A stretch of 64,000 bases of DNA from Rhizobium leguminosarum bv. trifolii WSM2297 (GTDB lineage: Bacteria > Pseudomonadota > Alphaproteobacteria > Rhizobiales > Rhizobiaceae): positions 532,025 to 596,024 of the forward strand of contig NZ_JH719395.1 of assembly GCF_000271845.1 (NCBI RefSeq), in the 5' to 3' direction. Position 1 is the first letter of the stretch, and every line of letters begins with the position of its first letter. Below, piece after piece: positions 42,222-50,997 of this stretch. The notes under the pieces are model-generated. The model did no database searches, had not been told where the DNA came from, and saw only the letters and a program-made list of their open reading frames with translations. A program made the translations under genes and the position numbers.

Positions 42222-44150
42222 ATGGCTTTTGTTCTGAAGACCTTCGGGAGGCTGCAGCTCGTCGACGAGGAGGGGAACGCTGTCGCGTTTCCGGAGAAAG
42301 GCCTGCTGCTTCTCGCCTATTTGTTTACAACCGATCAAGGTTCGGCGGATCGAACGACTTTGGCTCGCTTCCTATGGGGCGAAGCCGACAGGGAGGTTGC
42401 ACTTTCGACTTTGCGGAAAGTGATTTCGAGAGTTAAGGCCCGCCAAATCGATCTCGGGGTAAACATCCTATCATCTCATGGCAACGTGCTCACTCTCGAC
42501 CGGGGTTCTCTGTCTTCCGACATTCTGCTGGCCGACGAGGAGGAGGTTGAGCCGTTCTCCCGGCTGAGACAGCTGGTGGCGCTGATGAACCAGCCATTTC
42601 TCGGGCCGGTTCACAGCCATAGCCGTCACTTCCAGCGTTGGCTCGCCGAACGTGAAAATTACCATATCGAGCTTCTCGGAAATACATTGAGAACGGCTTC
42701 CCAATTGGCCCAGTCGCGAAAGGAAGCCGAACTGCTGAGGAAGGCGGCGGTTATCCTGTTTCGGACCGAGCCGAAGGATCCGGAAACGCTGCAGCTGCTG
42801 ATACGGATCTTCAATGCGGAAGAGGAAGTCGAATCCCTTCGGAGCTATTTTGAACAGCGGCGCAGTTTGACGTCTGGAGGCATCGCCGCGCGCACCGGAT
42901 CCGATGATGGTGACGCGAAAACCCTGCGTCCGTCATCCGTGCCGTCAAAGGCGAAACTTGAGGCTTCTCTTCCCCTCGAGCCCGAAGATATCCGCATTGC
43001 CATTCCCCGCCTGGTGCTGCTTCCCCCCAAAAATCAATCCGCTCGGCCGCAAGCCGGTTTTTTAGCTGCGTCTTTGGTGGAGGATATCACGATCGGATTT
43101 TGCGTCTTCAACAGCCTGGAGGTCATAGCCCCGTATTCGGCGGTTCAAATCGGCCACCAGGTGGAGACGCAGAAGGCCTTCTTCGAGCGGCATCGCGTGA
43201 ACTACATCCTCGATACCCGGATCAGCAATACGGACGACGAAGTGACGCTGTTCGCCCAACTGATCTTTTTCGATCAGAATCAGATCGTTTGGGCGGAAAG
43301 GTTCAGCCTCGATCATATGGATCTCGCCAGGGATAGGAGAGTTGTTGCCCGGCAGATCGCTCTCTCCGTATCCAGCGAAATCGAGCGCCATGAGGCGTTG
43401 CGCGAAGATCTGAACCCGGTCGCCTACCACAGATATCTTGTCGGCAGACGGCACCTGGCGCGGTTGACGCTCCCGAACCTGCGGCGCGTTCGCAAGGAAA
43501 TGAAAGCCGCGCTCAGCGTAAGCCCGGATTTCGCACCGGCGATGAGTTCGATGGCGCGAACCTACTCCAAGGAATGGTTGCTGACGGCTCGGGGGGATAT
43601 CGATCTTTTGCGAGTGGCGGAGACATTCGCTAAGCAGGCCACCGGTACGCGTGCGGACTTCGCCGATGGCTATCGCGAGCTCGGTGTCGCCAAATTGTTG
43701 CAGGGCGCGTTCGATGAAAGCGCCGAAGCAATGGAAGTGGCGGAAAGCCTTGCGCCACACTATGCCGACGTGATTGCCGACTACGCCGACACCTTGGTTC
43801 ATTGTTCGCTCCCCGCCATGGCCTTGCGAAAGATCGAGCGGGCAATCGAGCTGAATCCGCTCGGTCCCGATACCTATTTCTGGACCGCTGCGGGAGCAAA
43901 CTATGCCCTCGGCGAATTCGAAGCTTCGCTGGACTATATCGGGCAGATGGCCGATCCTCATTTAGCGGATAGGTTGTCCGCCGCAAGTTGGGCCATGTTG
44001 GGTCATCCGGACAAGGCGCGGATCTTCGTACGAAGGTTTCGTGAAGGCAATCCGGACTTCGATGTGGACAAGTGGTTGTCCGCAGTTCCAAGTAAAGAGC
44101 AGTGGCATAAAGATCTTTATCGCGAAGGCCTGAAGAAAGCTGGATTTTAA
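42222..44150 (+). CDS. SARP/BTAD-type transcriptional regulator with TPR repeats
   Basis: The ATG at 42222 (AAGGG upstream) gives 642 residues. Residues 1-95 form an OmpR-like winged helix (VLKTFGRLQLVDEEGNAVAF ... FLWGEADREVALSTLRKVIS RVK); about 95-250 resemble the bacterial transcriptional-activator domain BTAD (FQRWLAERENYHIELLGNTL). A central domain (about 305-430, e.g. VEDITIGFCVFNSLEVIAPY) resembles that of adenylate-cyclase-like TolB/TPR regulators. C-terminal TPR repeats follow (about 440-600). SARP regulators of this type are frequent in rhizobia but their targets are mostly unknown. A 72-aa gene follows 24 nt downstream. Confidence 0.85.
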   Translation: MAFVLKTFGRLQLVDEEGNAVAFPEKGLLLLAYLFTTDQGSADRTTLARFLWGEADREVALSTLRKVISRVKARQIDLGVNILSSHGNVLTLDRGSLSSDILLADEEEVEPFSRLRQLVALMNQPFLGPVHSHSRHFQRWLAERENYHIELLGNTLRTASQLAQSRKEAELLRKAAVILFRTEPKDPETLQLLIRIFNAEEEVESLRSYFEQRRSLTSGGIAARTGSDDGDAKTLRPSSVPSKAKLEASLPLEPEDIRIAIPRLVLLPPKNQSARPQAGFLAASLVEDITIGFCVFNSLEVIAPYSAVQIGHQVETQKAFFERHRVNYILDTRISNTDDEVTLFAQLIFFDQNQIVWAERFSLDHMDLARDRRVVARQIALSVSSEIERHEALREDLNPVAYHRYLVGRRHLARLTLPNLRRVRKEMKAALSVSPDFAPAMSSMARTYSKEWLLTARGDIDLLRVAETFAKQATGTRADFADGYRELGVAKLLQGAFDESAEAMEVAESLAPHYADVIADYADTLVHCSLPAMALRKIERAIELNPLGPDTYFWTAAGANYALGEFEASLDYIGQMADPHLADRLSAASWAMLGHPDKARIFVRRFREGNPDFDVDKWLSAVPSKEQWHKDLYREGLKKAGF

Positions 44151-44174
44151 ACATCAATGGTTAGAGGGCGAAAC

Positions 44175-44393
44175 ATGGCTACAGTTGTTGTTATTAGTGT
44201 TGAAGGTCAAGAGGGGCTCTGGGTCGCTGATCTGGACGCCGGCACTGTACTGCCGCTGCCGGTCCCCAAGTCAGGCGGCTTGAAAGTCGTGACCGATCTT
44301 CGCGCCACCGGCGCGACGGTAACGAAGGGCGTGAATGTGGCTGTCACCGTCAAGTCGGCGGAAGCGGCATTCTCCGGCCATTATGACGGCTAG
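44175..44393 (+). CDS. Small protein following the SARP regulator (72 aa)
   Basis: The ATG at 44175 has GAGGGCGAAAC upstream. 72 residues (MATVVVISVEGQEGLWVADL ...), strand-rich with many Val, Ala, Gly and Thr, no Cys, no signal peptide, ending FSGHYDG. It lies 24 nt after the regulator stop, so it is probably in the same transcript. No family is recognised. The composition suggests a small beta-sheet protein, perhaps exported or bound to the regulator. Confidence 0.65.
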   Translation: MATVVVISVEGQEGLWVADLDAGTVLPLPVPKSGGLKVVTDLRATGATVTKGVNVAVTVKSAEAAFSGHYDG

Positions 44394-44737
44394 GCGTGAA
44401 TGATTGGCGCCATAGCGCCATTGCGTACCGGATTCTGATCTCAGGAATTGCGCGAGACGGCGAGCGGGGCATTGACCTGCTCGCCGCCGAGCATCAGCTG
44501 CTGCACTGGAGGGATCATAGTCGTTCCCGGTGCCGATCAAGTGTAGCGGATCTCAGCGATAATCTATCGGCCCCGGTTGTGCTGGTTCGATTGGGGCTTG
44601 CCCAGATAGCTTCATAATACCGTTTGAATATGCATGTATATTGTGGATAGAAGCGGGTTATTGCTTGACAATCGCATTTTCGGTGTAAGGATTGCGCCGC
44701 GGCGGTTGAGTAAGTGTTGTCTTTTGGGAGTAAGGCG
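44394..44737. other. 344-nt region before the 43-aa membrane protein
   Basis: No supported gene; a 73-codon ORF (44396-44617) lacks a ribosome site and family features. A TTGACA at 44665-44670 with GTGTAAGGAT 14-23 nt further on may be the promoter of the 44738 ORF. Confidence 0.4.
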
Positions 44738-44869
44738 ATGGTTTACGATTGGACTGGGGCCAGGGTTCGGCGCGTCCGGATCTTCAAGACCAGTGTCGCG
44801 CTTGTTCTGGGAACCGCGATGGCTGCAATACCGCTGTTCTTCTGGGCCGTGGAGTTTCGCGGTTTCTAA
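44738..44869 (+). CDS. Small membrane protein (43 aa)
   Basis: ORF MVYDWTGARVRRVRIFKTSV ... FFWAVEFRGF, 43 residues with a basic N-terminus and one membrane segment (about 19-38). A good ribosome site (GGGAGTAAGGCG) precedes the ATG, and a TTGACA box lies 70 nt upstream. It overlaps the convergent VanZ stop by 4 nt. No family is recognised. Confidence 0.55.
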   Translation: MVYDWTGARVRRVRIFKTSVALVLGTAMAAIPLFFWAVEFRGF

Positions 44870-45222
44870 CCTGAGATAATCTGCGTCTCGCGCCACCTGT
44901 TGATCACCCAGCCGGCCAGCAGTCCGATGGCGGCGCCCATGGCCTTGATGCCGGCATCATGCAAGCGCGGATGGCGCGTCGGCGAGAGATACTGCAGATA
45001 TTCGATGGCGACGGTGCCAGCGATCAGCAGCACGGCCACCAATTTCCACTGTTTCGGATAGGCGAGCGCAAAGGCGAGGCCGACAAGAATATAGGCGGTC
45101 GCGCGGTCGGTATCGACTGTCGTCACCGTTTCCGGCCTCAGCCCGATCGGCGAAACCGTGACGAAGATGATGAAGGCGAGCAGCAGCCAGGCGAGCGGTC
45201 TTGCGATTTTGAGTATTGTCAT
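44866..45222 (-). CDS. VanZ-family membrane protein
   Basis: 118 residues, four membrane segments, with the VanZ pattern (HDAGIKAMGAAIGLLAGWVI and SPIGLRPETVTTVDTDRATA YILVGLAFALAYP). VanZ confers low teicoplanin resistance in enterococci, but most homologues have no known role. It is alone on its strand, convergent with the 43-aa ORF. Confidence 0.85.
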   Translation of the reverse strand: MTILKIARPLAWLLLAFIIFVTVSPIGLRPETVTTVDTDRATAYILVGLAFALAYPKQWKLVAVLLIAGTVAIEYLQYLSPTRHPRLHDAGIKAMGAAIGLLAGWVINRWRETQIISG

Positions 45223-45403
45223 ATCGTCATATTAGTGGCCGCTCTTTTCATTGACAGTTAAAATCAGTCCATGTGGCGCTAATTTCTGGATTGGTTTAAG
45301 AAAGCCTTTCTCCGGAGCGAACCGGAGACGGCCGAAACGGGCTTTCTTTTGCCGGCCTGCCTGTGCCATAGCGGCGGGGCTAACATGAGAATGGACCACG
45401 CCC

Positions 45404-46654
45404 GTGACGAGACTTGATGTCGACAGCGCCGAAGAAGCAATGCGGAGCCTCTTTCCGGCGACACCGCTGCAGCTCAACGATCATCTCTCGGCGCGCTACG
45501 GCGCCGATATCTGGCTGAAGCGCGAGGATCTGTCGCCGGTGCGCTCCTACAAGATCCGCGGCGCCTTCAATTTCTTCCGCAAGGCGATCGGCCAGGGGGC
45601 AGCCGGCAAGACCTTTGTCTGCGCCTCGGCCGGCAATCACGCCCAGGGTTTTGCTTTCGTCTGCCGCCATTTCGGCGTGCCGGGCGTCGTTTTCATGCCG
45701 GTGACGACCCCGCAGCAGAAGATCGACAAGACCCGCATGTTCGGCGCCGAATTCATCACTATCCGGTTGTTCGGCGATTTCTTCGACCAGTGCTATCAGG
45801 CCGCACGCGACCATGTCGAGGCAATCGGCGGTGTCATGGTGCCGCCCTTCGACCACGCCGATATCATCGAGGGGCAGGCGACTGTCGCCGCCGAGATCAT
45901 GCAGCAGCTGCCTGAGGGAACGGTGCCGGACATGGTCGTCCTGCCGGTCGGCGGCGGCGGGCTTGCCGCCGGCATCACCGGTTATCTCGACGGCACCGTG
46001 CCGAAATCGGCCTTCGTCTTTACCGAGCCCGCCGGCGCGCCGAGCCTGAGGCGCAGCATCGAGGCAGGCAAGGTGACGCCCCTTGCCAAGGTCGACAACT
46101 TCGTCGACGGCGCTGCCGTCGCCCGCATCGGCGACCTGAATTTCGCCGCCCTTCGCGATTTTCCGGCCGAGCAGGTGCAACTGATGCCGGAGAACGCCAT
46201 CTGCGTCACCATCCAGGAGATGCTGAATGTCGAGGGTGTCGTGCTGGAGCCGGCCGGCGCGCTGTCGCTGACGGCGATCGCCGCGATGGACGCCGAAGCG
46301 ATCCGCGGCAAGACTATCGTCGCCGTCGTCTCCGGTGGCAATTTCGATTTCGAACGCTTGCCCGACGTAAAGGAAAGAGCCATGCGTTACGCAGGGCTGA
46401 AGAAATACTTCATCCTGCGGCTCGCCCAGCGCCCCGGGGCGCTGCGGGATTTCCTCAATCTGCTCGGTCCGGACGACGATATCGCCCGTTTCGAATATCT
46501 GAAGAAATCGGCGCGCAATTTCGGCTCGATCCTGATCGGCATCGAAACCAAGGCGCCTGAGAATTTCGCCCGGCTGATCGGAAATTTCGAAGCCGCCGGC
46601 ATGGGTTACGAGGATATCACCGAAAACGAGATCCTCGCCAATCTGATCATTTGA
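45404..46654 (+). CDS. ilvA: Threonine ammonia-lyase (threonine dehydratase)
   Basis: 416 residues from a GTG start (MTRLDVDSAEEAMRSLFPAT); an in-frame ATG at 45440 is an alternative. The PLP Lys is in SPVRSYKIRGAFNFF, the phosphate-binding glycine loop in LPVGGGGLAAGITGYL, and the Asn of the cofactor site in SAGNHAQGFAF. The C-terminal 90 residues are one ACT-like regulatory domain (FILRLAQRPGALRDFLNLLG), as in short biosynthetic or TdcB-like enzymes. It makes 2-oxobutyrate for isoleucine synthesis. No ilv neighbours are present. Confidence 0.93.
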   Translation: MTRLDVDSAEEAMRSLFPATPLQLNDHLSARYGADIWLKREDLSPVRSYKIRGAFNFFRKAIGQGAAGKTFVCASAGNHAQGFAFVCRHFGVPGVVFMPVTTPQQKIDKTRMFGAEFITIRLFGDFFDQCYQAARDHVEAIGGVMVPPFDHADIIEGQATVAAEIMQQLPEGTVPDMVVLPVGGGGLAAGITGYLDGTVPKSAFVFTEPAGAPSLRRSIEAGKVTPLAKVDNFVDGAAVARIGDLNFAALRDFPAEQVQLMPENAICVTIQEMLNVEGVVLEPAGALSLTAIAAMDAEAIRGKTIVAVVSGGNFDFERLPDVKERAMRYAGLKKYFILRLAQRPGALRDFLNLLGPDDDIARFEYLKKSARNFGSILIGIETKAPENFARLIGNFEAAGMGYEDITENEILANLII

Positions 46655-46691
46655 CTTGGCGATAACAACACCATCGTGCTAAAGGCGGATC

Positions 46692-47018
46692 ATGGCTTCG
46701 TTCCTTTCAAATCTCTTCTCGATGTTCTCCGGCGGCGGCAAACCGGCTTCCGAAGCGGCAGGTCCTTCCGGCGAGCCGCAGCGTTACAACGATTGCACGA
46801 TCTATGCCGAGCCGCGTAGGGAAGGCAGCCAATATCGCCTTGCCGGCCGCATCGAAAAGAAAGTCGGCGACGAGGTGCTGGTGCGCAATTTTATCCGCGC
46901 CGATCTGTTTTCCTCTTCCGACGATGCGCTCGAATGCACGGTGCGCAAGGCGCAGCAGATCATCGATCAGCATGGTGCGTCACTCTTTGGTGACGGCGAG
47001 AAGCTTCGTCAGGTCTGA
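46692..47018 (+). CDS. HlyU-family protein
   Basis: 108 residues: MASFLSNLFSMFSGGGKPAS, then the HlyU domain YNDCTIYAEPRREGSQYRLA GRIEKKVGDEVLVRNFIRAD ... TVRKAQQIIDQHG. This non-HTH domain was named from a Vibrio hemolysin activator; in alphaproteobacteria its role is unknown. It follows ilvA by 37 nt on the same strand. Confidence 0.85.
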   Translation: MASFLSNLFSMFSGGGKPASEAAGPSGEPQRYNDCTIYAEPRREGSQYRLAGRIEKKVGDEVLVRNFIRADLFSSSDDALECTVRKAQQIIDQHGASLFGDGEKLRQV

Positions 47019-47276
47019 GACCGGGATCCGTCGCATCAATGCGTGATGCCCGGCCGCAATTATTCTTGTTTTTCAATCCTGTGACGCGGCCACGCCGCCG
47101 CTGATCGGTATCTCGCTCACGCAATCTTAAAGGATTGCAGTCAAAGCTGTCGCCTGCAGCATTTGCGGGGCCGCCCTCGTGTTTGACTTTTTCGGACGAT
47201 CGACCAAAGGATCCGCTGTCGCGACCGTTGCGCCCGCGTTCCCTTCAGGCCGCGCCCCTGAAGCCGGGGTGTCGTA

Positions 47277-48545
47277 ATGGAGACGCTCAACCTCGCTCTT
47301 TTCGTCGTCGAAGCCGTCGCCTATTTCGCGCTGATGGTGACGCTTCTGCATTTCCGTCATCGGCTCGGCCTCGGGGTCTTTCTGACGGCGCTCGGCGTCA
47401 TGCATTTCATGGAAACCTATCTGGCGGCGGTCTTCTATGTCTCGCTGCCGTTCGGCGATGTGTCGCCGGGGTCGTCGATCTTCTTCTCCGGGAAGCTGAT
47501 GATGATCCTGATGCTCTACCTGCAGGAGGATGCCGCGACGGTTCGACAGCCGATCTACGGGCTGTTCCTCGGCAATCTGCTCACTGTCGGCATTGCCTGG
47601 GTGCTGCAGCTGCACGTGCCGCTGCAGATGTCGCCCGGCCACACGCCGGATGTCGATTTCCTCCAGGAGATGGGCTGGCTGATGGTCTGGGGCACAGCGC
47701 TGCTCTATGTCGATTCACTCGGGATCATTCTGCTTTACGAAAAACTCGGCGATTTCTTCCGCCGGCGCGTCGTCCTGCGTTTCCTGATTTCGGGCTTCGT
47801 GCTGCTGACCTTCGACCAGATCGGCTTCTTCTCTGCGCTGAAATATTTCCTAAATGTGCCGATCGCGGCATTCTGGGCGGGTTGGAAGGCGAAAATGCTT
47901 GCCGTCTGCCTCTATGCGACAATGTTTGCAATCTATGAATATCGCATTCGCCGGGGCGGGGCGGCCGTGTCCGCACGCTCGATCAGCGACGTGTTCGGCG
48001 ACCTGACGTTCCGTGAGCGTTACAACGATCTTCTGGAGCGCACCGGCCGCGACATGCTCACCGGCGTCTACGATCGAACGCGCATGGAGTTGGAAGCACC
48101 GCTGATGCTGCGCGAGGCGCTAAGGCAGGGGCTGTTCACCACCATTCTCATCCTCGATGCCGATCACTTCAAGGATGTCAATGACGGCTACGGCCATCTC
48201 CAAGGTGATGAGGTGCTGAAGTCGATCGCCGCCCGATTGGGCACGACCTTGCGCTCGAGCGACCGTGTCTTCCGCTTCGGCGGTGAGGAATTTGTTGCCG
48301 TCTGTCCGGGCACCGACCACGAGGAAGGTCTGCTGCTTGCCGAACGCCTGCGTTGGACGATCGCAACCAGCGTCAAGACGCCGGACGACAGGCCGGTTAC
48401 GGTCAGCATCGGCGTGGCGACCGCCGACGAGGACGGCGTCGATTTTACCGCGGTGCTGACGGCCGCCGACGGCAGGCTCTACGCGGCAAAGAAGAGCGGC
48501 CGCAACTGCGTCGTCGGCCGTTCCGGTGTGGTGAACCTCGCTTAA
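47277..48545 (+). CDS. Membrane-anchored diguanylate cyclase
   Basis: 422 residues. The N-terminal 225 residues hold about six or seven membrane helices with no known sensor family (LFVVEAVAYFALMVTLLHFR, LLTVGIAWVLQLHVPLQM). The GGDEF domain (about 255-415) has the intact signature RFGGEEFVAVCPG and an inhibitory RxxD I-site five residues before it (RSSD-RVFRF-GGEEF), so an active, product-inhibited c-di-GMP synthase is expected. The window also encodes an EAL protein (13886) and a PilZ protein (54335). Confidence 0.93.
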   Translation: METLNLALFVVEAVAYFALMVTLLHFRHRLGLGVFLTALGVMHFMETYLAAVFYVSLPFGDVSPGSSIFFSGKLMMILMLYLQEDAATVRQPIYGLFLGNLLTVGIAWVLQLHVPLQMSPGHTPDVDFLQEMGWLMVWGTALLYVDSLGIILLYEKLGDFFRRRVVLRFLISGFVLLTFDQIGFFSALKYFLNVPIAAFWAGWKAKMLAVCLYATMFAIYEYRIRRGGAAVSARSISDVFGDLTFRERYNDLLERTGRDMLTGVYDRTRMELEAPLMLREALRQGLFTTILILDADHFKDVNDGYGHLQGDEVLKSIAARLGTTLRSSDRVFRFGGEEFVAVCPGTDHEEGLLLAERLRWTIATSVKTPDDRPVTVSIGVATADEDGVDFTAVLTAADGRLYAAKKSGRNCVVGRSGVVNLA

Positions 48546-48625
48546 CCCCGGCTGGCCTCGTCGATCAACGCATGTCGGCTGCAGGTGTTTAGGATGTTGC
48601 GCAAAACCGAAACGCGCGTCAGGCA

Positions 48626-48709
48626 ATGCTCTCCGTCTTGCTGCTGCTTGCCGTCGCCAATTTGGCAATCGTGCTGTTTCGTGTGGCCCACCGCGCAAGG
48701 AACGGCTGA
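48626..48709 (+). CDS. Possible 27-aa hydrophobic peptide
   Basis: ORF MLSVLLLLAVANLAIVLFRV AHRARNG, one membrane segment with a basic end; only a weak AGGC ribosome site. It resembles small inner-membrane peptides in composition, but chance is likely. Confidence 0.2.
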   Translation: MLSVLLLLAVANLAIVLFRVAHRARNG

Positions 48710-48711
48710 GC

Positions 48712-48744
48712 CGAGGCTGGGCAAATCCGACTTGCCCAGCCTCG
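48712..48744. terminator. Strong hairpin downstream of the SDR gene
   Basis: CGAGGCTGGGCAA and TTGCCCAGCCTCG, perfect 13-bp arms around a 7-nt loop, 5 nt after the minus-strand SDR stop. No T run, but stability and position fit a terminator. Confidence 0.55.
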
Positions 48745-48749
48745 CTGGC

Positions 48750-49526
48750 TTATGCGGCGCGGAAGATCTTGGCGCCGGAGGGGGCGCTGGTCATGCCGCC
48801 GTCGACGGTGATCTCGATGCCGGTGACATTGGCGGAATCATCCGAGGCGAGATAGAGCGCGGCCTTGGCGATTTCGTCGGCTTCGCTCATCCGGCCGAGC
48901 GGGCTCAGGCCGCCCATACGAGCCTCAAGCGCTGACATCGCATCTTCCGTTGGTGCCATCGGCGACCAGATCGGCGTCTTCGTGCCGCCGGGGGTGACCT
49001 GATTGACGCGGATGCCGCGCGGCGCGAGTTCGGAGGCCATATTGCGCGTCATGGCGCGAACCGCCGCCTTGGTCGCCGCATAGGCCGACCAGCCGGGAGC
49101 GCCGAGCACGGCATGTACCGAACCGTTGAGAATGACCGAGCCGCCGTCGTTGAGATGCGGCAGGGCCGATTGCACGGTGAAGAAGACGGCGGTGAGATTG
49201 GTGCTGATGATCTGATTGAACTGTTCCGGCGATGTGTCGCCGAGCGGTGTCGCGCCGCCGATGCCGGCATTGGCGAAGACGATGTCGAACTTGCCGACCT
49301 TTGCGGCGGCTTCTGCAAAGGCCTTCTCGGTGGCGGCGGCATCAGTGACATCGACCTTCAGTGCGACGACACCGGCCCCAAGCGCCTTTTCGGCGGCGGC
49401 AAGCGTTTCCGGGTTGCGGCCGGTGATCACCACCTTTGCACCCTCGTCGATGAAGACCTTGGCGGTCGCAAGACCGATGCCGCTGTTTCCGCCGGTGATC
49501 AGGGCGACCTTGTTTCTTAGACGCAT
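48750..49526 (-). CDS. Short-chain dehydrogenase/reductase
   Basis: 258 residues, classical SDR: cofactor motif VALITGGNSGIGLATAKVFI, NNAG-type FANAGIGGAT, catalytic Ser in GSVHAVLG, and YAATKAAV with Tyr and Lys. The end SDDSANVTGIEITVDGGMTS is typical. The substrate is unknown. It is divergent from a TetR regulator with operators between them, so it is the probable target of that regulator and may respond to a small hydrophobic compound. Confidence 0.92.
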   Translation of the reverse strand: MRLRNKVALITGGNSGIGLATAKVFIDEGAKVVITGRNPETLAAAEKALGAGVVALKVDVTDAAATEKAFAEAAAKVGKFDIVFANAGIGGATPLGDTSPEQFNQIISTNLTAVFFTVQSALPHLNDGGSVILNGSVHAVLGAPGWSAYAATKAAVRAMTRNMASELAPRGIRVNQVTPGGTKTPIWSPMAPTEDAMSALEARMGGLSPLGRMSEADEIAKAALYLASDDSANVTGIEITVDGGMTSAPSGAKIFRAA

Positions 49527-49548
49527 GACTCATGCTCCTCTTGGAAAT

Positions 49549-49600
49549 GATAACGATCTGGATTATGATCGTTATCTATAAGGATTATGATTGTAATCTA
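49549..49600. promoter_or_regulatory. TetR-type operators between the SDR and TetR genes
   Basis: GATAACGATC and GATCGTTATC form a perfect 10-bp inverted repeat with an 8-nt centre (49549-49576). The 19-bp segment 49560-49578 recurs at 49582-49600 with two changes (GGATTATGATYGTWATCTA). Three half-sites in the divergent promoter imply cooperative control of both genes. Confidence 0.7.
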
Positions 49601-49631
49601 CGTGAGTCAAGAGGCAATACGGGAGAGTCCG

Positions 49632-50207
49632 ATGGGTCGTTCGCAGCTGGAAAAACAGAAGACGCACGAGAAGATTGTCGAGACCGCGTCGAAGCGGCTG
49701 CGCGAGGAGGGGCTTGAAGGTATCGGCGTCGCCGATCTGATGAAGGAGGCCGGACTGACTGTCGGCGGCTTCTACAAGCACTTCGCCTCCCGCGACGATC
49801 TCGTCGCCGAGGCGATCCAGTCGGCTTTCGATTCATGGGGACGCAAGCTGGAGGCCGAGGGCGTAGACCCGGCGAAGATGACGGCTGCCGATGTCGCCGA
49901 CCGTTATGTCAGCGCCTATCATCGCGACAATCCCGGTGAGGGCTGCCCTTTTGCCGCGCTGACCTCGGATATAGCACGCAGCGGCGAGAAGGCGCGGGGG
50001 ATTGCGACGGACGGGCTCAGGCGGAATTTTGCGTCACTGGCGAGCAAGGCTGCGGGAGCGGACGAAGCGGAAAGACGGCGCAAGGCGATCATCGCCTTCG
50101 CAATGATGGCCGGCGGCGTCGGGCTTGCCAGGATTTCGTCGGATGAGGCTCTGTCGGCCGAAATCCTCGAGACGGTCCGCGGTTTTGTCGCCGCTATCGA
50201 CAAATGA
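49632..50207 (+). CDS. TetR-family transcriptional regulator
   Basis: The ATG at 49632 has GGGAGAGTCCG upstream; 191 residues. The helix-turn-helix is EGIGVADLMKEAGLTVGGFY KHFASRDDLVAEAI; the ligand domain includes GEGCPFAALTSDIARSGEKA, typical of the group that controls neighbouring SDR or oxidoreductase genes. The operator structure is described at 49549-49600. A hairpin terminator follows directly. Confidence 0.92.
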   Translation: MGRSQLEKQKTHEKIVETASKRLREEGLEGIGVADLMKEAGLTVGGFYKHFASRDDLVAEAIQSAFDSWGRKLEAEGVDPAKMTAADVADRYVSAYHRDNPGEGCPFAALTSDIARSGEKARGIATDGLRRNFASLASKAAGADEAERRRKAIIAFAMMAGGVGLARISSDEALSAEILETVRGFVAAIDK

Positions 50208-50209
50208 CA

Positions 50210-50233
50210 AACGGCCGGCGAATGCCGGCCGTT
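50210..50233. terminator. Bidirectional hairpin between tetR and azoR
   Basis: AACGGCCGGC-GAAT-GCCGGCCGTT, perfect 10-bp arms with a 4-nt loop, between the converging ends of the TetR and AzoR genes. Confidence 0.7.
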
Positions 50234-50259
50234 GTACGCAGCAAACGTTTGAGAGCCGA

Positions 50260-50874
50260 TCAGGCGGCGAGCGCGATTTCCTGGACGCGCGACTTGGCGG
50301 CGTCGATGGCCTTTTCGGCAGCTTCGGGACCGAATGCGAGACCTTCGACGTAAATGGTCTCGATATCGCTGATGCCGAGGAAGCCGAGAACCGACTTCAG
50401 GTACGGCACGGCATGGTTCAACGGAGCGGCCGGTCCCTGCGAGTAGACGCCGCCCGAGGTGAGCACCACGTAAACCTTCTTGCCGGTGAGCAGGCCGACC
50501 GGGCCGCTTTCCGTGTACTTGAACGTCACGCCGGCGCGGGCGACGTTGTCGATCCAGGTCTTCAGCGACGAATAGATGTTGAAGTTGATGAGGCCGGTGC
50601 TGATGACGATCGTGTCGGCGGCAAACAGTTCGGCGACGAGTTCGTCGGAGGTCTTGACGGCGGCGACTTCCTCGGCGGTGCGGGCCTCGGCCGGCTTGCG
50701 GATCGCGCCGGTGAAGAGGTCGTCGATATGCGGCAGCGGGGTGGCGGCAAGGTCGCGGCGAACGAGGACGCTGCCCGGATTCTGGTTCTTCAGCTTTTCG
50801 GCGAGTTCGACGGCGATCGGCGTCGAGAGCGATTCGGCACGCGGGCTGGACGTCAGGAGAAGGATGGACGACAT
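50260..50874 (-). CDS. azoR: FMN-dependent NADH:quinone/azo oxidoreductase
   Basis: 204 residues of the flavodoxin-like AzoR family: MSSILLLTSSPRAESLSTPI at the FMN phosphate site, FNIYSSLKTWIDNVARAGVT FKYTESGPVGLLTGKK and VVLTSGGVYSQGPAAPLNHA. The enzyme reduces azo dyes and quinones with two electrons, protecting against quinone stress. It is divergent from a LysR regulator. Confidence 0.93.
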   Translation of the reverse strand: MSSILLLTSSPRAESLSTPIAVELAEKLKNQNPGSVLVRRDLAATPLPHIDDLFTGAIRKPAEARTAEEVAAVKTSDELVAELFAADTIVISTGLINFNIYSSLKTWIDNVARAGVTFKYTESGPVGLLTGKKVYVVLTSGGVYSQGPAAPLNHAVPYLKSVLGFLGISDIETIYVEGLAFGPEAAEKAIDAAKSRVQEIALAA

Positions 50875-50997
50875 GGTGCATTTCCTTTCGAATTGGATTT
50901 GACGGCCCGTTGCAGGGAGGTGAGCCGCGCTGTCGAAACGGAAAATAAGTCTGGCCTGCTATCGAAAAAACGGTGATAATGTCGATCGAAATTATCG

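Noticed and set aside
44396..44617. 73-codon ORF after the 72-aa gene
   Set aside because: No ribosome site, no domain features, probably chance.
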